DNA from: Bacillus badius NBRC 15713
GTDB lineage: Bacteria; Bacillota; Bacilli; Bacillales; Domibacillaceae
Assembly (NCBI RefSeq): GCF_001591605.1
Contig: NZ_BCVF01000002.1
Location: 62,001-126,000 of the forward strand
Length of the DNA stretch: 64,000 nucleotides
Reading direction: 5' to 3'
Both the position numbers and the translations under genes were made by a program. Of the stretch, positions 43,514-51,832 are shown piece after piece. Numbering within the stretch: position 1 is the first letter of the stretch; every line of letters starts with the position of its first letter. Under the pieces are notes generated by a model. It did no database searches, had not been told where the DNA came from, and worked only from the letters and a program-made list of their open reading frames with translations.

Positions 43514-44608
43514 ATGAAAGCAAGAAAATGGTTCGTTCTTTTAATGAGCAGCATAGGCGGGCTTTTGTTATCGCTAACCGGCCTGTCCATCGGCTGGATG
43601 CTGGGGACGCTTTTTGCAGCAGCCTGTCTTTCCTTTGCCTTTCCTAAGCGTTCAGAGGAAGAGTTGCCGAAGGGCTGGCTCTATACCGGCCAATTAATCC
43701 TCGGAATAGAACTCGGCCAAAAAATTAATTTGTCGGTGTTGACTGTTTTTCAATCACACTGGTTTGTCATTATGCTGATGATGGGGTTATCTGTTCTTTT
43801 CTCTTTGCTTTCCGGTGTGATTCTTTGGAGGTTCAGCCGGTCAGATATGCTGACGAGCTTTTTTGGCACCGCTCCCGGCGGACTATCAGCTATGCCGGCC
43901 CTGGCAGAAGAGGTGGGAGCGAATACGGCAGTAGTAAGCATCATCCAAACGATGCGTGTCTTTCTCGTTATCCTGCTCATTCCCGTGCTCGTATCGTTAT
44001 GGACGGTGCATCCGTCTGCTGGTGCAGCTGTTCAGCCTGCAGCGGCATTTGAACCGGTTCAGCTGCTGTGGACGGCTTTCTTGATTTTTGCTGGCTGGAG
44101 CGGCTATTATGCCGGCAAGTATTTGAGGTTTCCAGCGCCTTGGCTGCTCGGCAGCATGACCGCGGTAGCTCTTGTTCAATCGCTGGCTTCTTCATTGGCC
44201 GGACAGGATATGATCGCTTATTGGCCGCATAGCTTGATTGTGCTGTCGCAGGTTTTGATCGCGGTATCCATCGGCTCCCGTTTTCATAAAAAAATGTTTA
44301 GCGGGCTGCACCAGATCCTAGCAGTGGGCTTGATCAGCACAGTGGGCCTTATTGCAGTGATGTTTATTTGCGCCTATTTTGTTTCGTTCCTAACCGGCAT
44401 CGACTTTAAAACAGCCGCCCTTGCTTTTGCACCGGGGGGAATAGCCGAAATGGCCACAACAGCGGTAGTCCTTGAGGCCGACTCAACATTTGTCGTCGCG
44501 GTGCAAGTATTGAGAATTTTAGCCGTCTGCCTTATCCTGCCTCCGTTGTTTCGCCTATTGCATACGCGGGAGCTGCGGAAAGACGCTCATACCCGCGCTT
44601 CTGCATAA
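43514..44608 (+). CDS. AbrB-family membrane protein (transport_AbrB, putative ammonia monooxygenase-type annotation)
   Basis: 364 residues with about ten hydrophobic helices arranged as two duplicated halves. Each contains a Pro/Gly-rich loop: FGTAPGGLSAMPALAEEVGA in the first and ALAFAPGGIAEMATTAVVLE in the second. This internal repeat defines the AbrB/COG3180 membrane family, often misnamed as regulators or ammonia monooxygenases, with unknown transport function. Divergent LysR control is likely. A hairpin at 44614-44636 follows. Confidence 0.8.
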   Translation: MKARKWFVLLMSSIGGLLLSLTGLSIGWMLGTLFAAACLSFAFPKRSEEELPKGWLYTGQLILGIELGQKINLSVLTVFQSHWFVIMLMMGLSVLFSLLSGVILWRFSRSDMLTSFFGTAPGGLSAMPALAEEVGANTAVVSIIQTMRVFLVILLIPVLVSLWTVHPSAGAAVQPAAAFEPVQLLWTAFLIFAGWSGYYAGKYLRFPAPWLLGSMTAVALVQSLASSLAGQDMIAYWPHSLIVLSQVLIAVSIGSRFHKKMFSGLHQILAVGLISTVGLIAVMFICAYFVSFLTGIDFKTAALAFAPGGIAEMATTAVVLEADSTFVVAVQVLRILAVCLILPPLFRLLHTRELRKDAHTRASA

Positions 44609-44613
44609 TAAAG

Positions 44614-44640
44614 AGCCAGGGAATGCTTCCCTGGCTTGAC
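44614..44640 (+). terminator. Hairpin after the AbrB-family gene
   Basis: AGCCAGGGAA (44614-44623), TGC, TTCCCTGGCT (44627-44636). It has a perfect 10-bp stem with a weak T-tract. Confidence 0.6.
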
Positions 44641-44691
44641 TATTTGAATGAGCAGCCTGCCATAAGAAAGAAGGTCAGCGTCAGGCTGCTG

Positions 44692-44823
44692 TTAGTGAAT
44701 TTTTTCATTTTTCATTTCTATAAGCTCCTCGCTTATTTGTCTTATTCGATCAGACAGCTCAAGAACAATTTCTTCAAGCTGTGTAATCCGGATTAATAGC
44801 TTTTCCTCGTCTGGTTTTTTCAT
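44692..44823 (-). CDS. 43-residue coiled-coil small protein
   Basis: The minus-strand ATG at 44823 has GAGGAGG 8 bases upstream. It encodes MKKPDEEKLLIRITQLEEIV followed by LELSDRIRQISEELIEMKNE, with hydrophobic residues spaced as heptads, so a short coiled coil. No family is recognised. The excellent ribosome-binding site and amphipathic pattern make it a credible gene. A hairpin (GAGCAGCCTG/CAGGCTGCTG, about 44650-44690) overlaps its 3-prime end. Confidence 0.65.
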   Translation of the reverse strand: MKKPDEEKLLIRITQLEEIVLELSDRIRQISEELIEMKNEKIH

Positions 44824-45036
44824 CTTTTTTCCTCCTCAACCGGTATCCCGTAAAGTGGGCATACCTTAGTATTGATATTATCTTTTTTTGTTTGGCTTAA
44901 ACTTTTTTAACAAAATTTTATTTCTAAAGAATGGGCTGTTGCATGGGTAAAAAGCAGAAAAATGGGTACAGTAATAGGGATGGGAAAAATGTTATTTGAA
45001 GAGCGCCAGATGGAGAAAAAGAGGAGGTGTCATGAA

Positions 45037-45384
45037 GTGGAATTATTGTTGCTCCTTACAGGTGCACTGTTTGTTTGGCTTTATTTTCAGCGCAAAAAAC
45101 AGACATCAAACTATAAAATAGATCAAGATATGTTAATAGTCAGCGATTCAATGAATCAAGTAAAGATTCCATTAGCGGAAATTGTAGAAGTGACAAGAGT
45201 CGGCAAAACTGCAAAACAGCATTTCTGGCTTAATCTCGAAACAATCTCAGGAAAGATGGATCGAGTAGCTGTCTTTACTAGTTCAAATATTTCTTATCTG
45301 TTAAAGGTAAGAAATTCCAGGGTGCTGATCAGAGAAGTGAAAGAGAGAAAAACAGGTGTATATACAAAAGCGAAAGTCATATAA
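45037..45384 (+). CDS. Membrane-anchored SunI/YnzG-like PH-domain small protein
   Basis: About 115 residues from GTG 45037 with GAGGAGG upstream. The frame is also open upstream to 44962. An N-terminal membrane helix (ELLLLLTGALFVWLYFQ) is followed by a small beta domain (VKIPLAEIVEVTRVG, DRVAVFTSSNISYLLKVRNS). It resembles the bacterial PH-like fold of the SunI/YnzG family, some of which give bacteriocin immunity in Bacillus. No bacteriocin gene was seen. The function here is inferred only from fold-like similarity. Confidence 0.55.
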   Translation: MELLLLLTGALFVWLYFQRKKQTSNYKIDQDMLIVSDSMNQVKIPLAEIVEVTRVGKTAKQHFWLNLETISGKMDRVAVFTSSNISYLLKVRNSRVLIREVKERKTGVYTKAKVI

Positions 45385-45633
45385 AGCGAGTTCCCTGAGC
45401 GAAGAGGTCAAGCCCCAGCGATAAGAATGGGGCTGTGTTTTTTTTCAAGGAGTAGTCTATAAAGAGCCCAACGCAGAGGGACGGACTGCGAATTCCAGCA
45501 ATAGGTAATCATAATTGTATTATGTAAATTAATCAAGAGGATAGATTTTTATTTACAAAACTGCCCAAAGCTGTTAGGTTATAATTGATCAATTGATATT
45601 ATCTACCATATACAGTGAAAAAGAGGTATATAT

Positions 45634-45951
45634 ATGACACCTTTCCTCAATGAAGACACCGCCGTTGAATGTACGGCTACAGCGACGGAATATTGCTGGA
45701 AAAAGAACGTAATTAAAGTGGATAACGGCTTCTTAATCAGCAAAGGTCCTATTACTAATGTTCGGATTCCTGTTCAACACATAGAAACGGTTGTGTATTC
45801 AATGAATCCTAAAAAGCCGGCACTTGTACCGGGACTGAAAATTATCGGCAAGGGAACGGTGCTTGCAGAGCTTGATATTTCCGCGGAATATATTGAAAGC
45901 GTGCAGGATTGGCTGCTTCAGGTGATTGAGCGCCATTCCAATCAATCTTGA
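45634..45951 (+). CDS. Uncharacterised 105-residue protein, possible PH-like fold
   Basis: 105 residues, soluble, with VRIPVQHIETVVYSMNPKKP followed by short beta strands and a C-terminal amphipathic helix. This pattern is like the SunI/YnzG protein at 45037-45384, although sequence identity is low. The ATG has an AAGAGGT site. No family is assigned. It is terminated by 45956-46000. Confidence 0.55.
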   Translation: MTPFLNEDTAVECTATATEYCWKKNVIKVDNGFLISKGPITNVRIPVQHIETVVYSMNPKKPALVPGLKIIGKGTVLAELDISAEYIESVQDWLLQVIERHSNQS

Positions 45952-45955
45952 AAGT

Positions 45956-46000
45956 AAAAACAGGCAGAAAAAAACTAACCCTTTTTCTCTGCCTGTTTTT
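45956..46000 (+). terminator. Intrinsic terminator
   Basis: AAAAACAGGCAGA pairs with TCTGCCTGTTTTT around an AT-rich loop. Confidence 0.85.
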
Positions 46001-46109
46001 GGTTAATCATCACCTTTTCTAGCGCCTATTGAGCAGCGAAAGAGTTCCTTTCTAATTGACTCCTGCATATAGTAGAGGGACACAGTGTTCTTGAAAGGGA
46101 GGGAGATAC

Positions 46110-46322
46110 ATGAGTGATTCAGCTAAGAATCCCAACGTGATTTCTAATAAAATTATCGATTTGCTTGTCAGCGATATCTTTCAAAAAAACGGCATCGATT
46201 TAGAAGAAGCGAAACAAAAGCTGTCCACTGAACAAAAGCAGCTGTTGAAAGAGCTGGTCGAGGATTTGTCGCAGCAAGTAGATGGATTTATCGGCCGATC
46301 TTCACATTCGAAGAAGGACTAA
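46110..46322 (+). CDS. 70-residue helical protein of unknown function
   Basis: The ATG at 46110 has a GAAAGGGAGGG site upstream. The 70 residues form charged helices (NKIIDLLVSDIFQKNGIDLE, KELVEDLSQQVDGFIG). It looks like a conserved Bacillus small protein, possibly spore-associated, but I cannot name it. It is followed by terminator 46361-46399. Confidence 0.6.
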   Translation: MSDSAKNPNVISNKIIDLLVSDIFQKNGIDLEEAKQKLSTEQKQLLKELVEDLSQQVDGFIGRSSHSKKD

Positions 46323-46360
46323 GGGAAATGCCTGATTATAGATGTGTCAGCTTGCTGACA

Positions 46361-46399
46361 AAAGGGGTTCGTCATGGTTTTATTCCGAACCTCTTTTTT
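46361..46399 (+). terminator. Intrinsic terminator
   Basis: AAAGGGGTTCG and CGAACCTCTTTTTT arms. Confidence 0.8.
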
Positions 46400-46557
46400 A
46401 GTTGATGTTAAGAACTTGGAGAGAATAGTTTGTTTCTTTGGATTCTACATAAATAAGCTTCAGTAAGTTTGTCCAAATGTGCTTATAATCATTCCAATTT
46501 CACGCTCAACGGACTAAGCATTGGTGAATCTATCCATGCTATTTTTTTGTAGGATTG

Positions 46558-46578
46558 GGAACGTTTGTTTGTTATAAT
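46558..46578 (+). promoter_or_regulatory. LexA (SOS) box overlapping the promoter of the ydjM-like gene
   Basis: GGAACGTTTGTTTG (46558-46571) fits the Bacillus LexA box CGAACRNRYGTTYG with two mismatches. A perfect TATAAT (46573-46578) directly follows. B. subtilis ydjM is in the LexA regulon, which supports the call. Confidence 0.6.
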
Positions 46579-46604
46579 GGAGAAAAAGAAAAGGATGACA
46601 ATCA

Positions 46605-47234
46605 ATGAAAGGATCGGCTCATTTAGTGATTGGAGGGGCTTCCGGTCTGGGAACAGCGGTCTATCTTCATACAGATCCATTAACGACGGCTGCCCTGATC
46701 GGCATAGGCGCGATAGCTGGCCTCGCGCCGGATCTGGATGTAAACGGCAAGCTGTCTAATCGGATTACCATATCAAAAAAGTGGCTCATTTTGTTTTTTG
46801 CTGCGGCCGGACTGCTCTTGGTCGGTTACAGTTACATAAGCTTGGAAGGGTTTGTTCAGTCAGCCGGCTTCACTGTCGGGCTTTGTCTAACAGTATTGCC
46901 CCGCCTGTTTATTAAACAGCGCACCATGCTCTTTATCACCGGCGCGGCTCTAGCGGCTGCGGCCTGGTACACGGATGTGTTCTGGCTGCTTTTATTAAGT
47001 GTATTTATCATCGCTTCCTCCTTTTTATCTCACCGGTCGTTAACCCATTCCTTGATCGGAGCTGCTTGCTTCGCAGGGATTGCCTGGGAGTTCCAGCAAA
47101 GCACCCATCTTGAAGGCAGCTTTGCTGCGGCTTCTATTGCTTACTTAAGCCATTTAGTTGCCGATATGAAAGTCTGGCCGGCCAATAAAAGAGGAATTAG
47201 ATGGTTTCAACCGCTGTTTAACAAGGAGTTTTAA
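46605..47234 (+). CDS. ydjM: YdjM-family membrane-bound metal-dependent hydrolase
   Basis: 209 residues with about five hydrophobic helices. GLAPDLD near residue 45, HRSLTHSL near 146 and YLSHLVADMKVWP near 187 are the conserved metal-site motifs of the YdjM (LexA-binding, inner membrane-associated hydrolase) family. Induction after DNA damage is likely because of the upstream LexA box. The substrate is unknown. Confidence 0.82.
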   Translation: MKGSAHLVIGGASGLGTAVYLHTDPLTTAALIGIGAIAGLAPDLDVNGKLSNRITISKKWLILFFAAAGLLLVGYSYISLEGFVQSAGFTVGLCLTVLPRLFIKQRTMLFITGAALAAAAWYTDVFWLLLLSVFIIASSFLSHRSLTHSLIGAACFAGIAWEFQQSTHLEGSFAAASIAYLSHLVADMKVWPANKRGIRWFQPLFNKEF

Positions 47235-47479
47235 AGCGGCTGTTTAGATGACAGCCATGATTTGGGGGAGTTTGCCGCTGCAGAAGGCCCTCTTGTTTTT
47301 AACGAATAACTAGGTGAGCGGCGGCTATTCTTCGTGTGTTTATTAAAAATGGGATGGTTGCAAATTATTTTTTCTTGTTTCAGTATATGCAAAATTCAAA
47401 AAACTCATGATTAAAAAGGTTAAACAACAAGTCAGGGGGAATATTATACTAATAGGGAATCAAAAAAAAGGGGGAAGAC

Positions 47480-47899
47480 ATGATGTGGAAAAATATTTTA
47501 TCCAGCATAGGCATCGGCGGAGTCGCCATCGATACCGTTCTGGAAAAAACAGATTACCATGCGGGGGAGAAAATGAAAGGAAAGGTATTAATTAACGGCG
47601 GCCAAGCAGCAGAGCCGATTGATGCGCTCGTTATCTCTTGGTATTTGCAAATTCACGAAGTGCGGGAAGACAGTGATTTCTCCTATCACGATAAAGAGTT
47701 AAAGGAAATGACTATACCGATTCAACGTGATATTCAGCCTAAGGAGAAACTAACCATTCCCTTCACTCTGGAAATTGATGCAGAACATCCGCCCACCAGT
47801 GCTGCGCATCAAACATTTTTGAAAACCACGGCTGTCATTCCGCAAGCCGTTGATCCTTTTGATCAAGACGAAGTCATTATTTTACCCAAAAGGAAATAG
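47480..47899 (+). CDS. Single-domain Spo0M-like arrestin-fold protein
   Basis: 139 residues. ILSSIGIGGVAIDTVLEKTD is the N-terminal signature of the sporulation-control protein Spo0M. The region covers one arrestin-like beta domain, but the protein stops at about half of Spo0M length (about 258 residues in B. subtilis). The frame ends cleanly in PKRK with no downstream continuation seen, so it looks like a short natural family member rather than a fresh truncation. ATG 47480 or 47483 could be used (GGGGGAA upstream). Confidence 0.7.
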   Translation: MMWKNILSSIGIGGVAIDTVLEKTDYHAGEKMKGKVLINGGQAAEPIDALVISWYLQIHEVREDSDFSYHDKELKEMTIPIQRDIQPKEKLTIPFTLEIDAEHPPTSAAHQTFLKTTAVIPQAVDPFDQDEVIILPKRK

Positions 47900-47950
47900 A
47901 AAAATGAATGGGGCTTGCTTCAGGGAAGTTTCATTGTTATACTAATCCGG

Positions 47951-47996
47951 ACACAACATTTAGTGTTTATAATTAAATAAAATCAACATTTAGTAA
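47951..47996 (+). promoter_or_regulatory. Paired NrdR boxes flanking the nrd promoter -10
   Basis: Box 1 (47951-47966) reads ACACAACATTTAGTGT, matching the NrdR consensus acaCwAtATaTwGtgt at 14 of 16 positions. Box 2 (47981-47996) keeps the core CAACATTTAGT. Their centres are 30 bp apart (about three helical turns), as expected for paired NrdR sites. A perfect TATAAT (47968-47973) lies between them. NrdR repression of this operon is therefore likely. Confidence 0.75.
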
Positions 47997-48147
47997 AAAG
48001 GTGCTGTTTCAGCTTAATAGGGAATTCGGTGAAATACCGAAGCTGTACCCGCAACTGTAAGTGTGGACGAGCGCACGGCAATCCACTGTCCAATGGACGG
48101 GAAGGAATGCGCAAGGAAGAAGCACAAGCCAGGAGACCTGCCTTTTT
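47995..48147 (+). promoter_or_regulatory. Cobalamin (adenosylcobalamin-type) riboswitch
   Basis: The order of conserved elements is clear: GGTGC at 48000, TAATAGGGAA, CGGTGAAATACCG, GCTGTACCCGCAACTGTAA and the B12 box AAGCCAGGAGACCTGCC (48126-48142). A closing stem is formed by AAAAAGG (47995-48001) and CCTTTTT (48141-48147). It controls the ribonucleotide reductase operon downstream. A terminator at 48289-48318 completes the off-switch. Confidence 0.95.
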
Positions 48148-48288
48148 ACAGCGTTTACTCTTCTTCGGGAGTTGGGAAGAAAGCGCGGAGAAAATGAAAA
48201 AGACCTTCTGTTCAGGCAAGCTCTTTATTTATGTTTCGGGCGGGTCTGTGCACTTTTTCGTTCGTTAATGATCTTCTTCGCCCTTATC

Positions 48289-48318
48289 CCATCTTTCAAT
48301 TGGAAAGATGGTTTTTTT
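48289..48318 (+). terminator. Riboswitch-controlled terminator before the nrd genes
   Basis: CCATCTTTC (48289-48297) pairs with GAAAGATGG (48303-48311) and is followed by seven T. It stands between the cobalamin aptamer and the nrdA start. Confidence 0.88.
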
Positions 48319-48426
48319 GTTGAAGGCTTTGTTATGATTTCAGGTTAGTTTCTTAATCGTTCATTTTAAGAGAGCCTTGTTGAAAAAATCTCTTTCTAAA
48401 CTACTTATCGTTTAGGAGGAACACAC

Positions 48427-50652
48427 ATGATCCAAACAGTCCAAGATACAGCAGAAAAGATATTTACTGAAATTCAGAGGGAGTTTCCCCAGATTGAACT
48501 ATCAAGCTATGAAAGTAAAATAAACGCAACGCTGGAGACGAGAGAAGCATGGACAGATGAGCAAGTGTGGCAGCTGCTCTTGAATTCAGCGGTTGAACGG
48601 ATCACAAGCGAGGAGCCGGATTGGACATTTGTGGCTGCCCGTCTCCATTTACAGCAGCTGTATAAACAAGCGGCCAGCACACGGGGAGAACAAACCAGCC
48701 TATACGGAAATTTTTTGCATCTGCTTCAGTTATTAACGGAAGAAGGTATTTACACCCCTCAATTGCTCGCTTCTTACACAGAAGAGGAAATTTATGAGTT
48801 AAGCCAAGTGATCGATCCCAGCAAGGATCAACTATTTACATATATCGGAATTGTTACATTAAGCGAAAGGTATCTGGCCCGGACGCTCGATAAGCAGCCG
48901 GCAGAGCTTCCGCAGGAGAGATGGCTGGTCATCGCTATGACGCTGATGATGAATGAACCGAAAGCTGTGCGCCTTCAATATGTGAAAGAGGCTTATTGGG
49001 CGCTCTCCAACTTATACATGACAACGGCTACACCGACACTCGCCAACGCAGGAAAATCGTACGGCCAGCTGTCGAGCTGCTTTATCGATACCATCGATGA
49101 TAGCTTGCAAGGGATTTTTGATGCGAACACGGATGCGGCCAATTTAAGTAAGAATGGCGGAGGACTGGGCATTTATTTAGGGAAAATCCGCAGCCAGGGC
49201 AGTGACATTCGCGGCTTTAAAAATGTCAGCTCGGGTGTTATCCCTTGGATGAAGCAGTTGAATAACACAGCAGTATCTGTCGACCAGCTTGGGCAGCGCC
49301 AAGGAGCGATCGCTGTTTATTTGGATGTATGGCACAGAGACATCTTTTCCTTCCTGGAAACCCGCTTGAATAATGGAGATGAACGCCGCCGCACGCATGA
49401 TTTGTTTACCGGCGTGGCCATACCGGATTTATTCATGGAAGCAGTGGAGAAACGGGAAGAATGGCATTTGTTTGATCCGCATGAAGTAAGAAAAATAATG
49501 GGATACTCACTCGAAGATTCATTTGATGAAAAAAGAGGGGAAGGTACATTTAGAACACGCTATAAAGAGTGTGTGAACCATCCGGATTTAAGCAAAAAAA
49601 CAGTGCCAGCTATTGATATTATGAAGGCCATCATGATTTCCCAGCTGGAAACGGGAACGCCGTATATGTTTTACCGCGACACTGTCAACCGTGCCAACCC
49701 CAATAAACATGCCGGCATGATTTATGCCAGCAATCTTTGCACCGAGATCTGCCAAAACATGAGTCCGACCGTCGTGCTTGAAGAAAAAAGCGAGGACGGA
49801 AAGATTCTGATTACGAAAGACCCTGGCGATTATGTGGTCTGCAACCTCTCTTCCGTCTCTTTAGCACGGGCAGTCATGGATGATGTGCTTGAACGTTTAA
49901 TTCCGATTCAGGTCCGCATGCTGGATAACGTGATTGAAATCAACAGCATTCCCGTACTGCAGGCTCAGCTGACCAATCAGAAATATCGGGGAATCGGACT
50001 CGGAACGTTCGGCTGGCAGCACTTGCTGGCGTTAAAAGGGCTAAGCTGGGAATCCGATGAGGCCGTCCGTTATTGTGATGAATTGTATGAACGGCTCTCC
50101 TTCTTAACGATCCAGGCAAGTGCAGAGCTGGCAGCGGAAAAAGGCGCGTATCCAATCTTCTCGGGCTCCGACTGGGAGAGCGGCGCTTATTTTGAACAAA
50201 GAGGCTACACGAGCTCAAGCTGGCAGAAGTTAAAGAACAAGGTGAAGGAAAACGGCATTAGAAACGGATATTTGCTGGCCGTTGCACCGAATTCTTCGAC
50301 CGCGCTGATTGCCGGATCAACAGCGGGAATTGATCCTGTGTTCCGCAAAGAATATATGGAAGAAAAGAAAAACTATAAAATACCAGTGACGGCGCCTGAT
50401 TTATCTCCGCAAACAACTTGGTATTATAAAACGGTTTATTTGATTGACCAACATTGGAGCATTCGCCAGAATGCCAAACGCCAGCGCCATATTGATCAAG
50501 CGGTTTCCTTTAATTTATACGTCCGCAACGACATTAAAGCCAAGGCTTTGCTCGACCTGCATGTAGATGCCTGGAACTCTGGGTTGAAAACAACTTATTA
50601 TGTGCGGTCGACTGCTTCAGATATCGAAGAATGCGAAAGCTGCCATTCGTAA
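48427..50652 (+). CDS. nrdA: Class I ribonucleotide reductase large subunit
   Basis: 741 residues. Catalytic cysteines and partners are present: LSSCFID, SNLCTEICQN and VVCNLSSVSL. VAPNSSTALIAGSTAGIDP is the substrate-binding loop, and CESCHS at the C-terminus is the redox tail. It resembles class Ia NrdA more than B. subtilis class Ib NrdE. It lacks an N-terminal ATP-cone and begins directly with a short helical lead-in, so overall-activity allostery is probably absent. No nrdI or nrdH is adjacent. It needs O2 and no B12. It is controlled by NrdR boxes and a B12 riboswitch. Confidence 0.9.
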   Translation: MIQTVQDTAEKIFTEIQREFPQIELSSYESKINATLETREAWTDEQVWQLLLNSAVERITSEEPDWTFVAARLHLQQLYKQAASTRGEQTSLYGNFLHLLQLLTEEGIYTPQLLASYTEEEIYELSQVIDPSKDQLFTYIGIVTLSERYLARTLDKQPAELPQERWLVIAMTLMMNEPKAVRLQYVKEAYWALSNLYMTTATPTLANAGKSYGQLSSCFIDTIDDSLQGIFDANTDAANLSKNGGGLGIYLGKIRSQGSDIRGFKNVSSGVIPWMKQLNNTAVSVDQLGQRQGAIAVYLDVWHRDIFSFLETRLNNGDERRRTHDLFTGVAIPDLFMEAVEKREEWHLFDPHEVRKIMGYSLEDSFDEKRGEGTFRTRYKECVNHPDLSKKTVPAIDIMKAIMISQLETGTPYMFYRDTVNRANPNKHAGMIYASNLCTEICQNMSPTVVLEEKSEDGKILITKDPGDYVVCNLSSVSLARAVMDDVLERLIPIQVRMLDNVIEINSIPVLQAQLTNQKYRGIGLGTFGWQHLLALKGLSWESDEAVRYCDELYERLSFLTIQASAELAAEKGAYPIFSGSDWESGAYFEQRGYTSSSWQKLKNKVKENGIRNGYLLAVAPNSSTALIAGSTAGIDPVFRKEYMEEKKNYKIPVTAPDLSPQTTWYYKTVYLIDQHWSIRQNAKRQRHIDQAVSFNLYVRNDIKAKALLDLHVDAWNSGLKTTYYVRSTASDIEECESCHS

Positions 50653-50665
50653 GGGGGAATTCATC

Positions 50666-51700
50666 ATGAAATTGAAAAAACGAGAAATCATTGACCATAG
50701 CGCACCGAACCGCTCTACAGGCATTATCAACGGCAGAAGCTCTAATATATTAAACTGGGACGATGTCCGTTTCAGCTGGGCTTATCCGAAGTATAAACGG
50801 ATGCTTGCTAACTTTTGGACGCCGTTTGAAATCAATATGACAAAAGACCGCCAGCAATTCAGCGAATTGACGCCCGATGAAAGAAACGCCTTTTTGAAAA
50901 TTATCGGTTTGCTCGCACTGCTTGACAGCATCCAAACCGATTATGCGGGCAGAGCGGCTGACTATTTAACAGACTCCAGCTTGCATGCGTTAATGATTAT
51001 TCTTGCCCAGCAGGAAGTGATCCATAATCATTCTTACAGCTATGTTTTATCAAGTGTGGCTGATAAGGATACACAAGACCGAGTGTTTGATTTTTGGCGT
51101 ACCGAGCCGATTTTGCAGGAGCGCAACGAGTTTGTTACAAAAGGGTATGAAGCCTTTGCTAACGAACCAACCATCGAAAACTTTCTTAAATCGATTATTT
51201 ACGATGTTATATTGGAAGGGCTTTTCTTCTATTCCGGCTTTGCCTTTTTCTACAATTTGGCACGCAATCAAAAAATGATTGCGACAAGCACGATGATCAA
51301 TTACATTAACCGGGATGAACAGCTTCATGTAGGCCTGTTTGAAAAGATTTTTAAGGAAGTGCTCAACGAAAATCCGCAATATGACACAGAGGAGCTGCAC
51401 ATTTACGGACAGGAAGCCTTCCGGCAGGCGGCTGAGCTTGAAATCGAGTGGGGAAAATCCGTCATCGGCCACAAGATAGACGGCATTCAGATGAATGAAC
51501 TGGAAAGCTACATTCGGTTTATGGCCAATAAACGAGCGGAGCAGCTAGGTTTTGCTGCCCCGTTTGAAGGATATCGGACAAATCCAATGCGCTGGATCAT
51601 CGCTTATCAAGAGGTGGATCTCGGCAAAACAGACTTTTTTGAACAAAAATCCCGTGCCTATACGAAAACAAGTGAAGCAAACGGCTTTGACGAGCTCTGA
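50666..51700 (+). CDS. nrdB: Class I ribonucleotide reductase radical-generating subunit
   Basis: 344 residues from ATG 50666 (AAGGGGG upstream). The ferritin-like metal ligands are visible: Asp87 in LLALLDSIQ, Glu117 and His120 in QEVIHNHSY, Glu in ILEGLFFYSGF, and Glu/His in RDEQLHVG. Tyr124 sits in the position of the radical tyrosine (E-x-x-H-x-x-x-Y). It is therefore a tyrosyl-radical R2 protein with an Fe or Mn cofactor. It lies 13 bases after nrdA. Confidence 0.9.
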   Translation: MKLKKREIIDHSAPNRSTGIINGRSSNILNWDDVRFSWAYPKYKRMLANFWTPFEINMTKDRQQFSELTPDERNAFLKIIGLLALLDSIQTDYAGRAADYLTDSSLHALMIILAQQEVIHNHSYSYVLSSVADKDTQDRVFDFWRTEPILQERNEFVTKGYEAFANEPTIENFLKSIIYDVILEGLFFYSGFAFFYNLARNQKMIATSTMINYINRDEQLHVGLFEKIFKEVLNENPQYDTEELHIYGQEAFRQAAELEIEWGKSVIGHKIDGIQMNELESYIRFMANKRAEQLGFAAPFEGYRTNPMRWIIAYQEVDLGKTDFFEQKSRAYTKTSEANGFDEL

Positions 51701-51832
51701 TTTAGCGTTCTTGCCCGTTCAACAGGACTGCTTGACAACCGGCGGCTAGTATATATGATTAAGACAAACCCTTTCTTTCATTAGAAAAAGAATGTGTGAA
51801 AAACCGTCTAACGACTTAAGGGAGTGTCCTGC

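Noticed and set aside
48029-48348. Open frames of 79 and 95 codons
   Set aside because: They lie on the cobalamin riboswitch and its terminator; codons follow RNA structure rather than a protein.
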